Positions 52,962-64,000 are shown, counted from the first letter of the stretch. The stretch is DNA of 64,000 bases from Streptomyces sp. NBC_00335 (GCF_036127095.1 NZ_CP108006.1:558001-622000); one strand, 5' to 3'. The notes: generated by a model not told the origin, from the sequence alone. Numbers and translations are program-made.

Positions 52962-53693
52962 ATGCCCCTACTGCTCCCGCCCCGTGTCACCGCGTCCGCC
53001 GCCCGGCTCCGGGACGCGGCGCACGCGCGCGGGCTGGCCACCGTACAACTGGACGGCTTCGCCGTGCCCGACGGGCTGCGGGCCGACCATCTGCATGCCG
53101 GGCCGCGGTTCGCGGATGCCGTGGCCCCCGGGCTCGGGATCGGCCTGCTCGAGGCTCCGTCCGACTGGCTGGCGCGGCTGCCCCGGGAGTTCACCGGGCG
53201 GGAGGTCCTGCTGATGCCGATCCGCGAGGCGTACGGGCTGCGCCGGCCCGTCTTCGTGAAGTCGCCGAACGACAAGAACATCCCGGCACTCGTCTACGCC
53301 GACGGCTCCCGCCTGCCGGGGCCGGACGCGGTGGATCCGGGGACGGAGGTGCTGGTCAGCGACGTGGTCCGGTTCACGGCGGAGCATCGCGTGTTCCTGC
53401 TCGACGGGGCCGTGCACACCGCGAGCCGCTACGCCGAGGACGGCCGCCTCAGCCTCGGCCCGGCCTCGGCCGGCGCCCTCGCCTTCGCGGCCGGCCTGCC
53501 CTTCTCCACCCTCCCGTCCGCGATCGTCGTCGACGTCGGCGTCACCGACGGGCGCTGGTCGGTGATCGAAGCCAATGCCGCGTGGGCCAGCGGAACGTAC
53601 GCCTGCGACCCGGGGCAGGCCCTGGACGTGGCCCTGCGTGCGGCGGCCCCGCTCCGCTCCTTCGCCGACCGCGACCGGAAGTTCCTCCGATGA
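52962..53693 (+). CDS. ATP-grasp domain protein (R2K-like)
   Basis: A 243-residue protein from ATG 52962 (CAGGAT leader). It has a short N-terminal region (LRDAAHARGLATVQLDGFAVPDGL) and an ATP-grasp core: PVFVKSPNDKNIPALVYADG, TEVLVSDVVRFTAEHRVFLLDGAVHTASRY and SAIVVDVGVTDGRWSVIEANAAWASGTYACDP. The E-A-N metal-binding motif and K-S-P phosphate-binding lysine are present. The size and layout match R2K-type ATP-grasp proteins, which are often peptide or nucleotide-conflict related; its function is unknown. It lies 61 bp after the kinase gene. Confidence 0.82.
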   Translation: MPLLLPPRVTASAARLRDAAHARGLATVQLDGFAVPDGLRADHLHAGPRFADAVAPGLGIGLLEAPSDWLARLPREFTGREVLLMPIREAYGLRRPVFVKSPNDKNIPALVYADGSRLPGPDAVDPGTEVLVSDVVRFTAEHRVFLLDGAVHTASRYAEDGRLSLGPASAGALAFAAGLPFSTLPSAIVVDVGVTDGRWSVIEANAAWASGTYACDPGQALDVALRAAAPLRSFADRDRKFLR

Positions 53694-53714
53694 CCACCGG
53701 GGGCTGACGGCGAA

Positions 53715-53742
53715 GGGCGGGGCGCCCGGAGGCGCCCCGCCC
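53715..53742. terminator. Bidirectional 12-bp hairpin terminator
   Basis: GGGCGGGGCGCC (53715-53726) pairs with GGCGCCCCGCCC (53731-53742), loop CGGA, between the convergent ATP-grasp and subtilisin genes. Confidence 0.88.
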
Positions 53743-53760
53743 GTTGTGCTGCCGCCAGGG

Positions 53761-56700
53761 TCAGCTCTTGTCCGGGCGGTCCGTCACGCGCAGGGAGTTC
53801 AGCAGGGGTTTGCCGAAGCCGGTGTGGGTGACGAAGCGGATGTTCAGGGTGCCGTCGGTGACCGTGACCGTATAGGTGCGGGTCAGGGCCGTGTACGTGC
53901 CCGCCTCCAGGGAGACGTCCAGTGAGGGCAGTACCTGGGTGCCCTCCGCCAGTACGTCGAAGACGCGCTTGTTCGGCTTCGTGGAAGAGAGCTCCGCGAA
54001 GCCCAGTTCCACGGTGTAGGTGCCGTTCGGGACGGCGTCGAAGCGGTATTCGTACATGCCCTCACGGGCGTTGCGGAAGAGCTTCTGGTCGGCCGTGCCC
54101 GCGATCGTACGGCTGGTGGACTGGGCCGAGCTGCTGCCCTGGTAGCCGTACGAGCCCGCCGTGTACTTGCGGTCCGGGGACCAGCCGTCGCCCAGCGAGT
54201 CCGTGCTCGCGCCCGTGGCGCCGGCGTCCAGGGCGACCTGGTAGCGCGGGACGACGAGCTTGACGGGGACGGTGAGCACCGGGGTCCGGCCGCTGGCCGA
54301 GGTGATCTTCAGGTCGGCCGTGAGGACGGTGCCCGGGGTCAGGCCCGTGGTGTCCACCGCCAGGGTGAGCGGGGCCTTGCCGCCCGTCGGGAGGTCGCCC
54401 GAGCCCGGGGTCGCCGTCAGCCAGGCCGCGTCCTCGGCGATGGTGAAGGCCGTGCCGAGACCGGGGTTGGTGAGGTCGAGGGTCCGCGTCCGCTTCTGGC
54501 CGGGCGGCAGGACGATCTCCACGGCCGGCTTCGCCGGGGTGACCTTGCCGGTGCGCAGGGACCGGGTGACCGACGTGACGTCGGCCGCCTTGACGTCCAC
54601 GGTCGCCGACACCGGCTCGTACTGGGCGGCGGTCAGCGCGAGTTCCCGCGCTCCCGACGGGCTCTGGACCACGTACCCGCCGTCGGCCGCCGTGGTGGCG
54701 GAGACCGCGGTGGCGCCCGTGCCGACGGTCACGGTGGCTCCGGCGATGCCGTTGCCGTCGTTCGCGTCGAGCACCCGGCCCGCCACCACGCCGCTCTTGG
54801 TGGTGCGGAAGGAGACGGACAGGCCGTCCGTGATCACGGGCGTGTTGAAGGAGTACCGGTAGGCGTCGGTGCCCGTCGCGTTCTCCACGCCGATGGTCGC
54901 GGTGGAGCCGCCCTTGATGCCGGTGCCGCCGGTCCCCTTGTAGGCGTACCGGACGGTGCCGTCCTCGCCGATCGCCGCCGAGAAGGAGAACTTGTCGGAC
55001 TGCGCCGACCAGTGCGACACCTCGCGCCACTCGATGACGTAGGTCCGGTGCGGCGCGGTGCCGGTGACCGCCGTGAAGACCCCGGACCCGCTGCCGGCGG
55101 CGCCGACGACCAGGTCGTCCCAGAAGGGGTACAGCGCCGCGTTGGGCGTGGCCGCGCTCGGGATGTCCCCGTTGATGTCACCGGTGTTGTTGCCGCCGAA
55201 GCTGACGGTGCCGTTCGTGCCGATCCAGGCCTGCCCGTACGTCTTGCCGTACAGCGGCAGCGGGAAGGGCAGGTCGACGCGCTCGGTGGTGTTGTCGCCG
55301 GTCAGCGCGAGCTGCCGGTCCCCCGGCTGGTACGGGCCGGCGCTCGAGGTGGCGCAGGCGTAGCCGTAGGTGTCGGTGCGTTCGGGGAGGTTCACCGCGA
55401 CGGTGGTGTCCCCGGCGAGGGTGACCTTGGCCGTGCCGCCGGTGAGGCAGCGGGAGGAGTGGGTGGCGTTCACGTCGTACGTGCCGTGCGGCAGGGTGAC
55501 CTCGAAGCGGCCCTGCGCATCGGTGGTCGCGGTCACCGGGGTGTCCGCGACGGTCACCGCGGCGCCGGCCACGGGGCCCGCGGCCGAGGAGACGGTGCCC
55601 GTGAGCTTCCCGGAGTCCGCCTGGACCAGGTCGATGTCGCCCGTGGCGGTGGCGTTCTCGGTCACCGACACGGTGGCGCTCTGCTGCCCGTACCCGAACT
55701 TCGAGGCGGTCAGCGCGTAGTCGCCCACGGACAGGGTGGTGAAGCGGTACGTACCGTCGGCCGCGGTGGTCGCCGTACGGTCGATCGGTCCGTCGGCGAC
55801 GACCTTCACGCCGGCGACGGGCTGCCCGCCGGAGCGCACGGTGCCGCCGAGGGCGCCGATCGCGCCGCGCGGGGCGGCGTTGACGGCGGCGAGGACGTCG
55901 AGCTTGCCTTCGCCGAAGACGTTGTTGTCGGCGGCGGTGCCGCCGCACTGGCTGCTGTCGGTGTCCAGGGCGGTGCCGTCCAGCAGGGCCGTGGTCTGCG
56001 CGATGTCGCCTTCGAGGGCGGGCGCCGCCGACCAGAGCAGGGCCACGGCCGCGGCCGTGTGCGGCGAGGCCATGGAGGTGCCGGAGAAGGACGCGTACGC
56101 GCCGCCGGGGACGGAGGAGCGCACGTTCACGCCGGGGGCCGCGATGTTCGGCTTGAGGATTCCGCCGGGGCCCGCGCCGCGCGAGGAGAACGAGGCGATC
56201 GCGCCGTTGATGTCGAAGGCGCCGGAGCTGTAGGAGGCGGCGTAGTCGCCGGGCGAACCGCTGGTGGTGCAGCCCGGGCCGGAGTTGCCGTTGGAGAAGG
56301 CAGGGAAGATGCCGGCCGCGCGCCAGGTGTCGACGATCTCCTGGTACCAGGTGTCCCCGCCGGGGCCGCCCCAGGAGTTGTTGACGATGTGCGGGGCCAG
56401 GTCGGGCCGCGGGTTCTGGCCGTTCAGGTCGGTCGGCGCGACGATCCACTGGCCGGCCGCGAGGAGGGAGCCCTCGGAGCAGGAGGTGGTCTCACAGCCC
56501 TTGGCCGCGATCCACTTCGCTCCCGGGGCGACACCGGTCTTGTTGGCGCCGCCGTCGTCGCCGACCATGGTGCCCATCGTGTGGGTGCCGTGGTCGTTGT
56601 TGTCGCAGGGAGCCGCGGTGGGGCAGACCCCGGCCGGGTCGAACCAGTTGTGGTTGTGGTCGTAGCTGCCGTCGGCGCTCCTGCCGCGGTACTGATGGGC

Positions 56701-57345
56701 CACGGCCGGGTGCGTGTGGTCGACGCCGCTGTCGATGTTGGCGACGACGATGCCCTCGCCGCGCACGCCGAGCTGGTCCCAGACCTGCGGTGCCTTGATC
56801 CGGTCGATGTTCCACTCGACGGCGTCGGCCGCGGCCTGCTCCCGCTTGCCCTCCGCCGGCTTCGGCAGGTCGACCTTGTCGTCGGCGTCGATCCGGGAGA
56901 CCTCGGGGCGCTGGGCCAGGGCCCCTGCGAGCTTCTCGGTGCCGACGACGCGGACCGCGTTCACGATCCAGTACGAGGTGTACTCGGCCTTCGCGCCGTC
57001 CAGGGCCTTGATCACCTCGGCCTGGCTGCGCGCGGCATGGTCCTTCTTCAGCCGCAGGACCGTTTCCGCCTTCGCCGTGCGGGTCTGCTGTCCGCCTGCG
57101 GAGGTGAGGTCGGCGGCGCTGTCGAGATAGACCCAGAAGACGGCCTTCGCGGAGCCGTCGAGCTGGGCGCGGAGAACGGGTTCGATCTTGCGCTCGGCCG
57201 CGCCCGGGGCGGGCCCGGGGTCGGGCGCGGCGGCTGCCACGCCCGCACCGAGGGGCAGCAGCAGGGCCGCGGTGAGGGCGGCGAGCCCTGTGCGCAGGGG
57301 TCGTAATCGTGAGCGGGAGGCTCGTCGGGTGTCGCTTCGTGCCAC
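53761..57345 (-). CDS. Large secreted subtilisin with propeptide, CarboxypepD-like, BACON-like and malectin-like domains
   Basis: A 1194-residue protein; GTG 57345 is 7 bases after GAGGAG, so the upstream open frame is excluded. Signal peptide LRTGLAALTAALLLPLGAGVAAAA; an I9-type propeptide (VFWVYLDSAADL ... YWIVNAVRVVG). The S8 domain has D205 (NIDSGVDHTHP), H252 (NDHGTHTMG) and S424 (GTSMASPHTAA). Three carboxypeptidase-regulatory-like modules follow (VKVVADGPIDRTATTAADGTYRF; VTVADTPVTATTDAQGRF; VTVGTGATAVSATTAADGGY). Between the second and third is a beta-sandwich (IGTNGTVSFGGNN). The end is a BACON-like segment (EDAAWLTATPGSGDL) and a malectin-like domain (VALDAGATGASTDSLGDGWSPDRKY). It should degrade wall- or polymer-bound proteins. 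Confidence 0.93.
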   Translation of the reverse strand: MARSDTRRASRSRLRPLRTGLAALTAALLLPLGAGVAAAAPDPGPAPGAAERKIEPVLRAQLDGSAKAVFWVYLDSAADLTSAGGQQTRTAKAETVLRLKKDHAARSQAEVIKALDGAKAEYTSYWIVNAVRVVGTEKLAGALAQRPEVSRIDADDKVDLPKPAEGKREQAAADAVEWNIDRIKAPQVWDQLGVRGEGIVVANIDSGVDHTHPAVAHQYRGRSADGSYDHNHNWFDPAGVCPTAAPCDNNDHGTHTMGTMVGDDGGANKTGVAPGAKWIAAKGCETTSCSEGSLLAAGQWIVAPTDLNGQNPRPDLAPHIVNNSWGGPGGDTWYQEIVDTWRAAGIFPAFSNGNSGPGCTTSGSPGDYAASYSSGAFDINGAIASFSSRGAGPGGILKPNIAAPGVNVRSSVPGGAYASFSGTSMASPHTAAAVALLWSAAPALEGDIAQTTALLDGTALDTDSSQCGGTAADNNVFGEGKLDVLAAVNAAPRGAIGALGGTVRSGGQPVAGVKVVADGPIDRTATTAADGTYRFTTLSVGDYALTASKFGYGQQSATVSVTENATATGDIDLVQADSGKLTGTVSSAAGPVAGAAVTVADTPVTATTDAQGRFEVTLPHGTYDVNATHSSRCLTGGTAKVTLAGDTTVAVNLPERTDTYGYACATSSAGPYQPGDRQLALTGDNTTERVDLPFPLPLYGKTYGQAWIGTNGTVSFGGNNTGDINGDIPSAATPNAALYPFWDDLVVGAAGSGSGVFTAVTGTAPHRTYVIEWREVSHWSAQSDKFSFSAAIGEDGTVRYAYKGTGGTGIKGGSTATIGVENATGTDAYRYSFNTPVITDGLSVSFRTTKSGVVAGRVLDANDGNGIAGATVTVGTGATAVSATTAADGGYVVQSPSGARELALTAAQYEPVSATVDVKAADVTSVTRSLRTGKVTPAKPAVEIVLPPGQKRTRTLDLTNPGLGTAFTIAEDAAWLTATPGSGDLPTGGKAPLTLAVDTTGLTPGTVLTADLKITSASGRTPVLTVPVKLVVPRYQVALDAGATGASTDSLGDGWSPDRKYTAGSYGYQGSSSAQSTSRTIAGTADQKLFRNAREGMYEYRFDAVPNGTYTVELGFAELSSTKPNKRVFDVLAEGTQVLPSLDVSLEAGTYTALTRTYTVTVTDGTLNIRFVTHTGFGKPLLNSLRVTDRPDKS

Positions 57346-57506
57346 GTGTGGTCTCCTCGTACGCCGTGTGCAGGTCGTGCGGAAAGGGTGTGCGTGACGT
57401 GCGCGGGCCATGGTGCGGGTGATGTCATGCTCCGTACAAGAGTGCCTAATGAGCCGACCGCCTCCGCCGGGTGGCTGTTCCCGGCCGGGCGGGCCAGCCT
57501 GGGGGG

Positions 57507-58994
57507 ATGACCGATCCCGCATCCCCGCCGCCCTCCCCCGGGGTGCGGCTCGGTACCGCGCAGGGCCGGTGGATCGTACTGACCACCGTGCTCGGGTCCG
57601 CCATGGCGCTGCTGGACTCGACCGTGGTCAACGTGGCCCTGCCCGCCATCGGGCGGGATCTCGGCGCCGATCTGGCGGTGCTCCAGTGGACGGTCAACGC
57701 CTACCTGCTGACCCTCGCGGGCCTGATCCTGGTCGGCGGGGCGCTCGGGGACCGGTTCGGGCGGCGCCGGATCTTCGTGCTCGGGGTGGTGTGGTTCGCG
57801 GTCGGCTCCCTGCTGTGCGGGATCGCGCCGAACGCCGGGGTGCTCATCGCCGCCCGCGCCCTGCAGGGCATCGGCGGGGCGCTGCTGACGCCCGGTTCCC
57901 TCGCGCTGATCCAGGGCTCGATCCATCCCGGCGACCGGGCCCGCGCGGTGGGCCTGTGGTCGGGTTTCGGCGGGGTGGGCGCGGCCGTGGGTCCGTTCCT
58001 GGGCGGCTGGCTGGTGGACGGGCCGGGCTGGCGCTGGGTGTTCCTGCTGAACGTGCCGGTGGCCGCGCTCTGTGTCCCGGTCGCGCTGCGGCACGTACCG
58101 GAGTCGCGGGATCCGGCGGCGCACGGGCGGTTCGACGTGGCCGGGGCCGTCCTCGGCGCGGCCTCGCTGGCGCTGCTGACCTATGCGCTCATCGAGGCCC
58201 GGTCGGGCGCCGCGCCCGTGGTGGGGGCCGCCGTGGGAGGCGTGCTGCTGGCCGGGGCCTTCGTGGTGGTCGAGCGGCGGCGGGCCGACCCGATGGTGCC
58301 TCCGGACATCTTCTCCTCGCGCCTGTTCACCGCCGTCAACCTGGTCACCCTGTGCGTGTACGCGGCCTTCGGCGGCTTCTTCTTCCTCGTGGTGCTCCAG
58401 CTCCAGGTGGTGTCCGGGTACTCCGCCCTCGGAGCCGGGGCCGCCCTGCTGCCCACCACGGCCCTGATGCTGCTGCTGTCGGCCCGCTCCGCGCAGCTCG
58501 GGGAGCGGATCGGGCCGCGGATCCCGCTCACCTTGGGGCCGCTGCTGTGCGCGGCGGGGATGCTGCTGATGCTGCGGGTGGGCCCCGGGGCCCCGTACGT
58601 GCGGGACGTGCTGCCGGCGCTGCTCGTGATGGGCCTGGGCATGGCGGCCCTGGTGGCTCCGCTGACGGCCACCGTCCTGTCCTCGGTGGACCCCGGGCGG
58701 GCGGGCCTGGCCAGCGGCATCAACAACGCGGCCGCGCGCGCCGCCGGGCTCCTCGCGGTGGCCGCGCTGCCGCTGCTGGCCGGCATGGGACCGGACGCGT
58801 ACCTCTCGGCCGGGGCCTTCGACGCGGCCTTCGGGCGGGCGATGCTCTGGTGCGCGGGGATCCTGGTGGCCGGAGCCGCCGTGGCCTGGGCGACCGTACG
58901 CTCCCCCGCGCCCGGGGCGTGTCACCCGCAGTGCCGCACGAACTGCGCGGTGACCGCTCCGCCGCTCGAACCCCCGGGAGCGGCGGAGCGGTGA
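57507..58994 (+). CDS. MFS exporter, DHA2 (14-helix) drug-efflux type
   Basis: A 495-residue protein, ATG 57507 after GGGGGG. The motifs LGSAMALLDSTVVNVALPAIGRDLGADLAVLQWTVNAYLL, GALGDRFGRRRIF and GLWSGFGGVGAAVGPFLGGWLVDGPGWRWVFLLNVP are the A and C signatures of the EmrB/QacA family. It exports drugs or endogenous metabolites using the proton gradient. No TetR/MarR regulator is adjacent. The final codons form one arm-pair of a terminator hairpin. Confidence 0.93.
   Translation: MTDPASPPPSPGVRLGTAQGRWIVLTTVLGSAMALLDSTVVNVALPAIGRDLGADLAVLQWTVNAYLLTLAGLILVGGALGDRFGRRRIFVLGVVWFAVGSLLCGIAPNAGVLIAARALQGIGGALLTPGSLALIQGSIHPGDRARAVGLWSGFGGVGAAVGPFLGGWLVDGPGWRWVFLLNVPVAALCVPVALRHVPESRDPAAHGRFDVAGAVLGAASLALLTYALIEARSGAAPVVGAAVGGVLLAGAFVVVERRRADPMVPPDIFSSRLFTAVNLVTLCVYAAFGGFFFLVVLQLQVVSGYSALGAGAALLPTTALMLLLSARSAQLGERIGPRIPLTLGPLLCAAGMLLMLRVGPGAPYVRDVLPALLVMGLGMAALVAPLTATVLSSVDPGRAGLASGINNAAARAAGLLAVAALPLLAGMGPDAYLSAGAFDAAFGRAMLWCAGILVAGAAVAWATVRSPAPGACHPQCRTNCAVTAPPLEPPGAAER
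58954..58991. terminator. Bidirectional 14-bp hairpin overlapping the MFS stop
   Basis: CCGCTCCGCCGCTC (58954-58967) pairs with 58978-58991, loop of ten bases. It lies inside the last codons of the MFS gene, just before its TGA, and 26 bp from the stop of the convergent beta-helix gene. Confidence 0.8.
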
Positions 58995-59016
58995 CTTCCA
59001 TCCGCCGGGCCCACCC

Positions 59017-61044
59017 CTACCAGGGGCTCGGCGCCGGCGGGGTGACGACCGGCGGGCGGTCGTCGCAGGTGATGGTGTTGGGCAGCTCCCAGCCCGCGAA
59101 CCACGGGCCGGTCGTGCCGCCGCCGTCGTTGCCGCCGCGGTCGAGGAGGCTGAACTCCGAACCGGTGGCGGGGAAGTTGAAGGAGCCGCAGTTGTTGACG
59201 CCGACGGCCCCGACGCCCCGGGCGTCGACGTTCTCGAAGCTCGCCGAGCCGGCCACGCGGGCGCTGACCACCGAAGTACCGGTGCCGTCGACCCGGATGT
59301 CCTTGAAGTGGACGTTCTCGATGCGGACCTTGTCCTTCACCGGCCAGTCGCTGACCAGCATGATCGCGTTGTAGGTGCTGTCGAGGAAGGAGTTGCCGGT
59401 GACCTGGATGTCGGCCTGGTCGATGCTGCGGTCCAGGGCGTAGAACCAGATCGCGCCGAGCCCGATGTTCCAGTTCAGTTCGTACGTGCCGGCGCGGACG
59501 GTGGTGTTGCCGTCGAGGCGCAGGCCGCCGGTGAAGGGTTCGGCTCCGAAGCGGGAACCGACGTGCAGGGCGCTGCCCTCGCGGACCGGGTCGGCGACGA
59601 GGTTGGCGGTGACGGTGGTGTCGGCGCCGCCGTAGATGGCGATGCCGTTGGCCAGGGTGGGGCTCTGCACGGTGTTGTGGTCGAAGGTGTTGCGGGCGTT
59701 CGTGGTCTTCTCGGCCCACATCGCGAGGCCGTCGTCGCCCGTGTTGCGGACGAAGTTGTCCTGGACGAGGGAGTCGGTGACTCCGGTGTGGAAGTTCAGG
59801 CCGTCGGCGATCTGGTCGGTGATGACGTTGCGGGTGACCTTCACGTTGCTCATCGGGCCGTCGAACCAGAGGCCGACCTTGGTGTGGTGGATGTAGAGGG
59901 AGTCGATGGTGGAGTCGCTCATCGCGCCGCCGACGCCGTTGACCTGGTCGGTGTCCACCCGTTCGCGGACGTCGCCCTCGATGGCGAAGCGGGAGAGGTG
60001 GACGCCGCGACTGCCGCCGTCCGCGGCCTCCTTGCCGTAGAAGCCGACGCCCTTGCCCTTGACGGTGGTGTACCAGCTGCCGGCGCCGGTGAGGGTGACC
60101 CCGTCCACGATGATGTGGCGGTTGACCTGGTAGGTGCCCGGCGGCAGGTAGACCGGGAGCCGGTGGCGCTTGGCGAAGGCGATGGCCCGGTCGATGGCGT
60201 CGGCGGAGTCCCGCCGGCCCGTCGGGTCGGCGCCGAAGAGGAGGGCGTTGGCGGCGGTCGCCTCCACGTGCGGGGCGCCGACGCGCTGCGAGTCGAGCAG
60301 GTCGATGACCGTCCAGGCGGCGGGGCTCCCGGCCGGGACCGTGAGCCGGATCGTGTCGCCCGCCCGGTAGGTGCGGCCCAGGAGCAGGCGCTGCTCGTCG
60401 TACATGTGGGTGGGGCGGAACGGCTTGGCGATGACCGGGGCCGGGGTGGTGGCCGCCGGGACGCAGCCGCACTCGGTGATCCACCAGTCGGGGTGCAGGA
60501 GGTCTGCCTGCGGGTCGTTGCTGAAGGGGTACTGGTTGTACAGCCAGGAGTACTGCGAGGTCAGCGTCATGGAGCGGCGGTTCTTGCCGTTCACGGTGAC
60601 GTCGAGCGGGGCGGTGATGCCGCCGCCGGCCGGGGCGTCGGGGAGGCTGTAGCGGACGGTGACCGCGTCGGCCGCCGCGGGCAGGGTGAACTCCACGTAC
60701 TGGCCCGGCACCAGTCGGACCGCCTTGCGGCCGGAGGCTTCGGCGGGCAGCGAGTAGGCGGTGCGGTCGGGGCCGATGAGCGCGCCCGTGGTGACGGCGT
60801 TCTCCGCCTCCTGCTCGGCGAAGTCCACCCGGGCGCCGCGGCCCTCGGCCAGTGCGGGGTCGAGGGCGGCCCGGGTGACGGCCGTGGGTGCCGCGGGGTC
60901 CGCGGCGGGCCGGGCCGATGCCGGGCCCGCGCCCAGCGCGCCGAGGCCGAGGGCGGACACGGTGATCGCCGCCAGGACGGCGGCGGCACGTGCGGGGACG
61001 GCTCTTCTGCTCGCGGCGGGGCTCGCGGCTCTTCTTGGGGGCAT
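59017..61044 (-). CDS. Secreted right-handed beta-helix glycoside hydrolase (GH87-like)
   Basis: A 675-residue protein with a signal peptide (RAAAVLAAITVSALGLGALGAGPASA). Residues about 70-160 form a CBM35/CBM6-like domain (FAEQEAENAVTTGALIGPDRTAYSLPAEASGRKAVRLVPGQYVEFTLP). The remainder is a parallel beta-helix that begins GADPTGRRDSADAIDRAIAFAKRHRLPVYLPPGTYQV. Asp-rich turns such as NTGDDGLAMWAE and TDQIADGLNFH are candidate catalytic sites. This overall layout resembles GH87 alpha-1,3-glucanases/mycodextranases, but other beta-helix lyases and hydrolases are possible. The start ATG 61044 lacks a strong ribosome site. Confidence 0.82.
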   Translation of the reverse strand: MPPRRAASPAASRRAVPARAAAVLAAITVSALGLGALGAGPASARPAADPAAPTAVTRAALDPALAEGRGARVDFAEQEAENAVTTGALIGPDRTAYSLPAEASGRKAVRLVPGQYVEFTLPAAADAVTVRYSLPDAPAGGGITAPLDVTVNGKNRRSMTLTSQYSWLYNQYPFSNDPQADLLHPDWWITECGCVPAATTPAPVIAKPFRPTHMYDEQRLLLGRTYRAGDTIRLTVPAGSPAAWTVIDLLDSQRVGAPHVEATAANALLFGADPTGRRDSADAIDRAIAFAKRHRLPVYLPPGTYQVNRHIIVDGVTLTGAGSWYTTVKGKGVGFYGKEAADGGSRGVHLSRFAIEGDVRERVDTDQVNGVGGAMSDSTIDSLYIHHTKVGLWFDGPMSNVKVTRNVITDQIADGLNFHTGVTDSLVQDNFVRNTGDDGLAMWAEKTTNARNTFDHNTVQSPTLANGIAIYGGADTTVTANLVADPVREGSALHVGSRFGAEPFTGGLRLDGNTTVRAGTYELNWNIGLGAIWFYALDRSIDQADIQVTGNSFLDSTYNAIMLVSDWPVKDKVRIENVHFKDIRVDGTGTSVVSARVAGSASFENVDARGVGAVGVNNCGSFNFPATGSEFSLLDRGGNDGGGTTGPWFAGWELPNTITCDDRPPVVTPPAPSPW

Positions 61045-61181
61045 GGCCGGGACAGTAGGACCGCAAACGCAAACACGGCAAGGGTCATGCAGGAATCTTC
61101 TTGTTTCTGTCGAGTTTTTCCACTGATCCGTGGTGTGGCAGACGCTCGCGCCGCGGCCTACCGTGGAATCGGGAGGGCCTC

Positions 61182-61826
61182 ATGTGCTGGAGCGCGACGG
61201 CCGATCTGACGGCGGGCACGGTCATCAGCGCCGTCGGGATCGCCTGCCTGGTGCGGACCCGGCGCGCCCGGGACCTCCCCCTCGCCGCGCTCCCGCTGAT
61301 CCTGGGAGCGCACCAGCTGATCGAAGCCGCCGTCTGGAACTCCGGGGGCGGCTGCGGCACGGCCACCACCGCCTGGGCGGTGATCGCCCTCCCGCTGCTG
61401 CCCGTATGGGTGCCGCTCGGGGTGCTCCTCGCCGCAGAGCCCGAGCTCAGGCCCCGGCTGCGGTGGCCGGCCGCCACCGGCGCGTACCTCTCCTCCTGCC
61501 TGGCGACCCGCCCGGTGAGCGCCGAGCTCCGCGGCCACACCCTCGGGTACGGGGTGGACGTCCCCTGGATGCCCCTGGCCCTGGCGGGCTATCTGTTCGC
61601 CACGCTCGGCGCCCTGCTCCTCTCGGGGGACCGCCGCCTGCGCCTGCTCGGCCTCCTCATGACGGCCGGGGCCCTCGTCTGCGCCGCGCTGTGGCGGCTG
61701 GAGTTCGCTTCGACCTGGTGCTCCTTCGCCGCGGCCGCCTCGACGCTGATCCTGGTCTGGACCGGCGGCCGTGCGCGTTCCCCTTCTGTACGCGCGGACG
61801 CCCGGCGGGGTGCGCAGAGCCTGTAA
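61182..61826 (+). CDS. DUF6629-like membrane protein
   Basis: A 214-residue protein, ATG 61182 after GGGAGGG. It begins MCWSATADLTAGTVISAVGIACL, the opening typical of DUF6629-type proteins, with about seven helices (LPLAALPLILGAHQLIEAAVW, AVIALPLLPVWVPLGVLLA, WMPLALAGYLFATLGALLLS, LLGLLMTAGALVCAALW, AAAASTLILVWTGG). H-Q-L-I-E-A is a conserved charged patch inside a helix. Function is unknown. Confidence 0.82.
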   Translation: MCWSATADLTAGTVISAVGIACLVRTRRARDLPLAALPLILGAHQLIEAAVWNSGGGCGTATTAWAVIALPLLPVWVPLGVLLAAEPELRPRLRWPAATGAYLSSCLATRPVSAELRGHTLGYGVDVPWMPLALAGYLFATLGALLLSGDRRLRLLGLLMTAGALVCAALWRLEFASTWCSFAAAASTLILVWTGGRARSPSVRADARRGAQSL

Positions 61827-63931
<2,105 letters not shown>

Positions 63932-63952
63932 GGGCGGCGGAGCGCACGAAGA

Positions 63953-63983
63953 CCGGGGCCGTCGGATTCTCCGACGGCCCCGG
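63953..63983. terminator. 14-bp hairpin terminator after cholesterol oxidase
   Basis: CCGGGGCCGTCGGA (63953-63966) pairs with TCCGACGGCCCCGG (63970-63983), loop TTC, 21 bp after the stop. Confidence 0.9.
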
Positions 63984-64000
63984 ACCCGTGTGCGCACCGC

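Noticed and set aside
50894..53281. Upstream extension of the agmatine deiminase frame to 53,281
   Set aside because: The extension is antisense to a Ser/Thr kinase with all catalytic motifs; the real start is the GTG at 50,893 with a ribosome site and signal sequence.

Overview
The window is high-GC (about 72% by eye) DNA with near-total G/C at third codon positions, GTG/TTG starts, Tat-type and secretory signal peptides, SARP/LuxR-style ATPases, Ser/Thr kinase, GntR/MerR/XRE regulators and a sortase system. Together these point to a Streptomyces (or very close) chromosome. No rRNA, tRNA, CRISPR array or intact insertion sequence was seen. Nearly all long ORFs antisense to or out of frame with the genes listed are GC-rich shadows.

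Layout. 1-7.7 kb: secreted hydrolases and their control: the end of a subtilisin with a P-domain, a translationally coupled GH20 hexosaminidase and CBM3-GH16 enzyme facing a DasR/HutC-like GntR regulator, a secreted HExxH metalloprotease and a second GntR regulator. 7.8-15 kb: a divergent pair of IucA/IucC siderophore synthetases, a frameshifted methyltransferase, a bicovalent FAD oxidase and a secreted trypsin-like protease. 15-23 kb: AEC transporter; a MerR regulator with its oxidoreductase and a textbook MerR promoter; a NarL-type two-component system whose kinase carries a large 24-bp coding minisatellite; a secreted alpha/beta hydrolase coupled to an acyltransferase-3. 23-30 kb: a DUF350 protein, a GNAT/ATP-grasp fusion overlapping tail-to-tail with a degenerate adenylation-domain/membrane fusion, a VOC protein and an ABC exporter behind a near-consensus SoxR box. 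30-36.5 kb: IS5-like transposase debris, small enzymes, a class F sortase, a decayed regulator, and an LPMO with a LAETG sorting signal. 36.5-44 kb: NB-ARC/TPR ATPase, a quinone reductase with a divergent XRE regulator, and a complete gluconate module (gntR-like, gntK, gntP). 44-49 kb: a WXG100-like protein coupled to a nucleophile-less hydrolase, a P450, a frameshifted phosphatase and an SxxK-less beta-lactamase-fold protein. 49-64 kb: agmatine deiminase-DUF4436 operon divergent from a Ser/Thr kinase across a TetR-like palindrome, an ATP-grasp protein, a large multidomain subtilisin, an MFS exporter, a secreted beta-helix glycosidase, a DUF6629 membrane protein and a Tat-exported cholesterol oxidase.

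Overall this is accessory-type Streptomyces DNA devoted to extracellular polymer degradation, nutrient and iron uptake, efflux and signalling. Most convergent gene pairs are separated by long perfect hairpins. Two otherwise well-conserved genes carry single frameshifts, which may be real decay or sequencing indels. The best candidates for something undescribed are the GNAT/pre-ATP-grasp/ATP-grasp fusion with its overlapping adenylation-membrane partner, the octapeptide-repeat histidine kinase, and the WXG100-like/dead-hydrolase pair.
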